Shown in pieces: positions 12,911 to 14,988 of a stretch of 14,988 nucleotides of DNA (positions are counted from its first letter, which is position 1; every line of letters begins with the position of its first letter). The notes beneath the pieces are model-generated. The model ran no database searches. It was not told where the DNA came from and saw only the letters and a program-made list of their open reading frames with translations. Location: NCBI GenBank assembly GCA_051011575.1, contig JBPCTR010000006.1, positions 1 through 14,988 of the forward strand, written 5' to 3'. The position numbers were made by a program, and so were the translations under genes. The DNA comes from SHLQ01 sp051011575 (lineage in GTDB: Bacteria > Actinomycetota > Acidimicrobiia > Acidimicrobiales > SHLQ01).

Positions 12911-14008
12911 ATGGCCCGGGTACTTCTCCTCGAACCGTACGGATCGGACTCGCACCGCACGTGGGTCGAGGGTGTTTCGGCCTCGTCGCACCACGACGTT
13001 CGATCGGTCGTGATGGCCGCCGAGACGTGGAGATGGCGGCTCCGCGCCGGCGCGATCGAACTCGCCGAACTGGCGCTCGCGTCGGTCGCCGACGGGTGGC
13101 AGCCCGACGTTCTGCTCGTGTCCTCGATGGTGAATGCAGCAGCACTTCGTGGCCAGCTCGCCCGGACGATCGGCGCCGTCCCGATGGTGCTGTACATGCA
13201 CGAGTCGCAGTTCGCGTTCCCCGACCACGACGTCACCGGCGCGCCTCGCGAATCGAGTGAGGAGTTCGCAGCTGTGAACACTGCCTCGATGGCCGCCGCC
13301 GATCAGATCGTCTTCAACTCGGAGCATCACCTATCGGAGGCGCTCGACGGGTTCAAACGCCTGTTCGTCGGGAGGTCGTCGGCCGCACCTGATCTCTCCG
13401 ATCGACTCCACGTCGTTCCGGTGGGGGTGCCGCTCGAACCCCTGCGCCGGCGCGAGCGGGTGGTGGGCGAGCGGCCTCTCGTGCTCTGGAATCATCGTTG
13501 GGATCACGACAAGGACCCGCAGCGCTTTTTCCGAGCGCTCGAGTCGGTCGACGACCTCGACTGGGGACTCGCGGTTGTCGGAAGGAACGAACGCGCCGAT
13601 CCTCAGGAGTTCGGGTTTGCCCGCGACAGGTTCGCCGACCGCATCGAGGTGTGGGGGTTCCTCGATCGATCCGACTACGTCGACCTGCTCGGTCGCGCCG
13701 ACATCGCAGTGAGCACGGCCCGTCACGAGTACTTCGGTGTTGCCATGGTCGAGGCGATGGCGGCCGGCGCGATTCCTGTCCTGCCCAACCGGCTCAGCTA
13801 CCCCGAACTGGTGCCGAGCGAGTGGCACGCCGACGTGTTGTACGACAACGGGTCACTGTCTACCCGGCTCAGATTCGTGCTCGATGATGTGGTGTATGCC
13901 CGCGATCGCATCGCCGGCCTGGCCGAGGCGGTGTGCGCTCACTTCGACGTCGACGTGGTAACCCCACGGTTGGACGATGTGCTGTCGTCGGTGCTCTCTT
14001 GCCGCTAG
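12911..14008 (+). CDS. GT4 glycosyltransferase of the tRNA-queuosine mannosyltransferase (QTMAN/GTDC1, DUF3524) family
   Basis: A 365-residue two-domain glycosyltransferase. The N-terminal domain carries the family hallmark LLLEPYGSDSHRTWVEG (5-21; typical form EPYxGGSHRxW), then WRWRLRAGAIELAE, PDVLLVSSMVNAAALRG, VLYMHESQFAFP and DQIVFNSEHH. The C-terminal GT-B half has VLWNHRWDHDKDPQRFF (191-207), EVWGFLDRSDYVDLLGRADIAVSTA and the donor-binding E-x7-E motif in HEYFGVAMVEAM (E273, E281), followed by GAIPVLPNRLSYPEL. The animal member attaches mannose to queuosine in tRNA-Asp; bacterial members are largely uncharacterised. It begins at ATG 12911, 3 nt after the alr stop, without its own ribosome-binding site. 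Its TAG stop interlocks with the convergent PPOX gene in the tetranucleotide CTAG. The acceptor in this organism is unknown. Confidence 0.88.
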   Translation: MARVLLLEPYGSDSHRTWVEGVSASSHHDVRSVVMAAETWRWRLRAGAIELAELALASVADGWQPDVLLVSSMVNAAALRGQLARTIGAVPMVLYMHESQFAFPDHDVTGAPRESSEEFAAVNTASMAAADQIVFNSEHHLSEALDGFKRLFVGRSSAAPDLSDRLHVVPVGVPLEPLRRRERVVGERPLVLWNHRWDHDKDPQRFFRALESVDDLDWGLAVVGRNERADPQEFGFARDRFADRIEVWGFLDRSDYVDLLGRADIAVSTARHEYFGVAMVEAMAAGAIPVLPNRLSYPELVPSEWHADVLYDNGSLSTRLRFVLDDVVYARDRIAGLAEAVCAHFDVDVVTPRLDDVLSSVLSCR

Positions 14009-14445
14009 CGGTTACCGAGGAAACGACTCGGTTCGACGAATACGGCAGTTCGGCGTTCCTCGGCCATGACGCGGTCGTACTCGTCCCAGTCATCGTGCGA
14101 ACCGCCAGCGTCCCGGAAGACCTGGCGAAGCAGCTCGGGGATGGCATCCGCGTCGACGCCGCTCATGGGATGGTGGGGCCCACATGCCTCGGTCCTGCCA
14201 TCGACGGCGATCCACTCCCACCCGACGCGCCAGGTGACCGTCGCGTTCGGGTTGGCTGCGAGCAGGCGCAGCTTGTGTGACGACCCCCGCACGACAAGCC
14301 CGACGACCTCGCGACCATCGATCGGATGGGTCGTAACACCCGCGTTCACGAGCGACGTGTGGGCGGTGCCGTCGGACCTTGCGATCGACACGATCGCCAA
14401 CCCCGCATCGCCTGCCGCCAGCTGTCTCACCCGTTGGATCGTCAT
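14005..14445 (-). CDS. PPOX-class (pyridoxamine phosphate oxidase-fold) F420/FMN-dependent protein
   Basis: A 146-residue split-barrel flavin protein resembling the mycobacterial Rv1155-type PPOX family. It has an N-terminal helix MTIQRVRQLAAG, LAIVSIARSDGTAHTSLVNAGV (the first barrel strands), VVGLVVRGSSHKLRLLAANPNATVTW (cofactor-phosphate region with SSHKLR), WEWIAVDGRTEACGP, and a terminal AVFVEPSRFLGNR strand. These proteins bind F420, FMN or heme and reduce small molecules; the actual cofactor is not visible from sequence. ATG 14445 is preferred over an upstream in-frame ATG at 14490 because the fold begins there and a TAGGGT box lies exactly 7 nt upstream, suggesting a leaderless transcript. 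It is convergent with the glycosyltransferase and shares the CTAG stop. Confidence 0.85.
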   Translation of the reverse strand: MTIQRVRQLAAGDAGLAIVSIARSDGTAHTSLVNAGVTTHPIDGREVVGLVVRGSSHKLRLLAANPNATVTWRVGWEWIAVDGRTEACGPHHPMSGVDADAIPELLRQVFRDAGGSHDDWDEYDRVMAEERRTAVFVEPSRFLGNR

Positions 14446-14452
14446 GGTTTGC

Positions 14453-14458
14453 ACCCTA
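14453..14458 (-). promoter_or_regulatory. TANNNT -10 box, probable leaderless promoter of the PPOX gene
   Basis: On the minus strand TAGGGT is followed by 7 nt (GCAAACC) and the ATG at 14445. There is no ribosome-binding site, and the geometry places the transcription start on or next to the ATG. Confidence 0.5.
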
Positions 14459-14495
14459 CGTGGTCGTCTCGAAGCGATGCCATGGACCATGCTGC

Positions 14496-14525
14496 TCTGA
14501 CCCCTTCTCCGAAAAAGGGGTCAGA
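14496..14525. repeat. Hairpin repeat, copy 1 (perfect 11-bp arms, 8-nt loop)
   Basis: The arms TCTGACCCCTT (14496-14506) and AAGGGGTCAGA (14515-14525) are exact reverse complements around the loop CTCCGAAA. The right arm overlaps the 13-base near-palindrome GGGGTCAGACCCC (14517-14529), which links it to copy 2. It lies between the divergent PPOX and P1-peptidase genes. No T-tract follows, so it is not an obvious terminator. Confidence 0.85.
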
Positions 14526-14554
14526 CCCCATCCGCCGAAATGGGGTCAGACCCC
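14517..14554. repeat. Hairpin repeat, copy 2 (15-bp arms with one mismatch, 8-nt loop)
   Basis: The arms GGGGTCAGACCCCAT (14517-14531) and ATGGGGTCAGACCCC (14540-14554) are inverted with one central mismatch around the loop CCGCCGAA. The two inner stem pairs are AT/AT where copy 1 has TT/AA, so pairing is kept while sequence changes. Its end lies 22 nt before the ATG of the peptidase gene, so it may fall in the 5' leader of that mRNA. Confidence 0.85.
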
Positions 14555-14576
14555 GGCGGGCTGGGAGAGTGGGGGC

Positions 14577-14988
14577 ATGGACGCTTCGTCTCCATTCGAG
14601 TGGATGCAGATCGGGCACTGGAGCGACGCGGACGCCCGAACCGGTTGCACCGTGGTGCGGTTCGACGGTCCGGTGGTCGCGTCGGGCGAGATTCGTGGCG
14701 GCGCCCCGGCCACACGGGAGTTCGGCCTCCTCGACCCCGTGCGCACGGTGGAATCACTTGACGCCATCGTGCTGTCGGGCGGTTCGGCGTTCGGCCTGGC
14801 CGCCGCCGATGGCGTCGTGCAACTGCTCGAGGACGAGGGTCACGGCTTTCCGACCGCTCACGGAAACGTACCGATCGTGGTGGGGATGTCGCTCTACGAC
14901 CTGGGTGTCGGCGACCCAACCGTCCGCCCCGGCCCCGCCGAAGGCCGCCTCGCTGCCCAACGGGGTCTGACCCCTTCTGGCACAAAGG
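14577..14988 (+). CDS. P1/S58-family (DmpA/BapA-like) peptidase, 3' partial
   Basis: The frame is open from ATG 14577 to the window edge, giving 137 codons. The N-terminal half of a P1-family (Ntn-type, self-processing aminopeptidase) protein is clear: IGHWSDADARTGCTVVRF, VASGEIRGGAPATREFGLLDP, VESLDAIVLSGGSAFGLAAADGVVQLLE, GFPTAHGNVPIVVGMSLYDLGVGDPTVRPGPAEG. Family members cleave themselves before a serine or threonine in the C-terminal part, which lies outside the window. The ribosome-binding site is GGGAG, 9 nt before the ATG. After GPAEGRLAAQ, where the family normally continues smoothly, the frame enters repeat copy 3 and reads RGLTPSGTK, so the protein carries an insertion or is broken there. 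Two more repeat copies lie just before the gene. Confidence 0.85.
   Translation, partial: MDASSPFEWMQIGHWSDADARTGCTVVRFDGPVVASGEIRGGAPATREFGLLDPVRTVESLDAIVLSGGSAFGLAAADGVVQLLEDEGHGFPTAHGNVPIVVGMSLYDLGVGDPTVRPGPAEGRLAAQRGLTPSGTK
14962..14988. repeat. Hairpin repeat, copy 3, inside the peptidase coding frame (cut by window edge)
   Basis: GGGGTCTGACCCC (14962-14974) and the arm TCTGACCCCTT (14966-14976) are followed by an 8-nt segment CTGGCACA and then AAGG at the window edge, as expected for the right arm AAGGGGTCAGA. Loop length matches copies 1 and 2 while the loop sequence differs. It reads through in the peptidase frame without a stop up to the edge. Confidence 0.75.

Noticed and set aside
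12051..13145. Long minus-strand frame across alr and the glycosyltransferase
   Set aside because: It spans two well-supported plus-strand genes and has no recognisable motif.
14481..14491. CATGGACCATG odd palindrome upstream of the PPOX gene
   Set aside because: It is short with an unpaired centre and no second copy or conserved context, so chance is sufficient.
14496..14988. Possible CRISPR array from regularly spaced palindromic repeats
   Set aside because: Spacing is irregular, the unit is a hairpin with an 8-nt loop and no 25-40 nt spacer, and one copy lies in a coding frame. No cas genes are present.
1..14988. tRNA, rRNA, riboswitch or phage attachment sites
   Set aside because: I looked for CCA-ending cloverleaf patterns, rRNA signatures and long direct repeats near gene ends and saw none.

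Overview
The window is about 15 kb of dense, high-GC DNA that reads as the chromosome of an actinobacterium. The class Acidimicrobiia (Ilumatobacter-like marine lineages) is my best guess. The reasons are the strong G/C third positions, many GTG starts, several genes that appear to be transcribed leaderless (a TANNNT box 6-9 nt before the start codon and no ribosome-binding site), an F420/PPOX-type flavin protein, and a CGATCG-rich composition. This placement is inferred from composition and gene style. No rRNA, tRNA or taxonomic marker is present.

Layout. At 1-290 is the 3' end of a secreted LVIVD-repeat-type protein, followed by a strong GC hairpin terminator (321-359) that it shares with the convergent block behind it. 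At 3767-401 (minus strand) lie a CBS-domain protein, a Nudix hydrolase, an FMN-dependent 2-hydroxyacid dehydrogenase, the collapsed remains of a lipoprotein gene, and an Ldh2-family NAD(P) oxidoreductase. The two oxidoreductases suggest hydroxy-/keto-acid metabolism. At 3904-7670 (plus) lie a PaaI-type thioesterase, then a likely three-gene unit: a class V PLP aminotransferase, an endonuclease/exonuclease/phosphatase-fold protein with most catalytic residues replaced, and an MFS permease. At 7785-9591 (plus) is a compact secretion cassette: two 128-residue paralogous exported proteins, a 52-codon membrane protein joined to both neighbours by 4-base overlaps, and an ER/SipW-type (Ser-His) signal peptidase I. 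At 11783-9333 (minus) is a three-gene operon: histidine phosphatase, kinase-fold protein, renalase-like FAD oxidoreductase. At 11811-14008 (plus) are alanine racemase and a glycosyltransferase of the tRNA-queuosine mannosyltransferase family, divergent from the phosphatase through a promoter with overlapping symmetrical -10 boxes. At 14445-14005 (minus) is a PPOX-class flavin protein. At 14577-14988 (plus) is the start of a P1/S58 (DmpA-like) peptidase.

The most unusual material is at the right edge. A family of hairpin repeats has arms TCTGACCCCWT / AWGGGGTCAGA, a constant 8-nt loop of variable sequence, and compensatory stem changes. Two copies lie just upstream of the peptidase start and a third reads in frame inside its coding region. 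Other points for follow-up are the SipW-like cassette with its tiny coupled membrane gene, the apparent pseudoenzyme of the exonuclease III fold, the lipoprotein gene reduced to its two ends, and the queuosine-mannosyltransferase-like enzyme in a bacterium.
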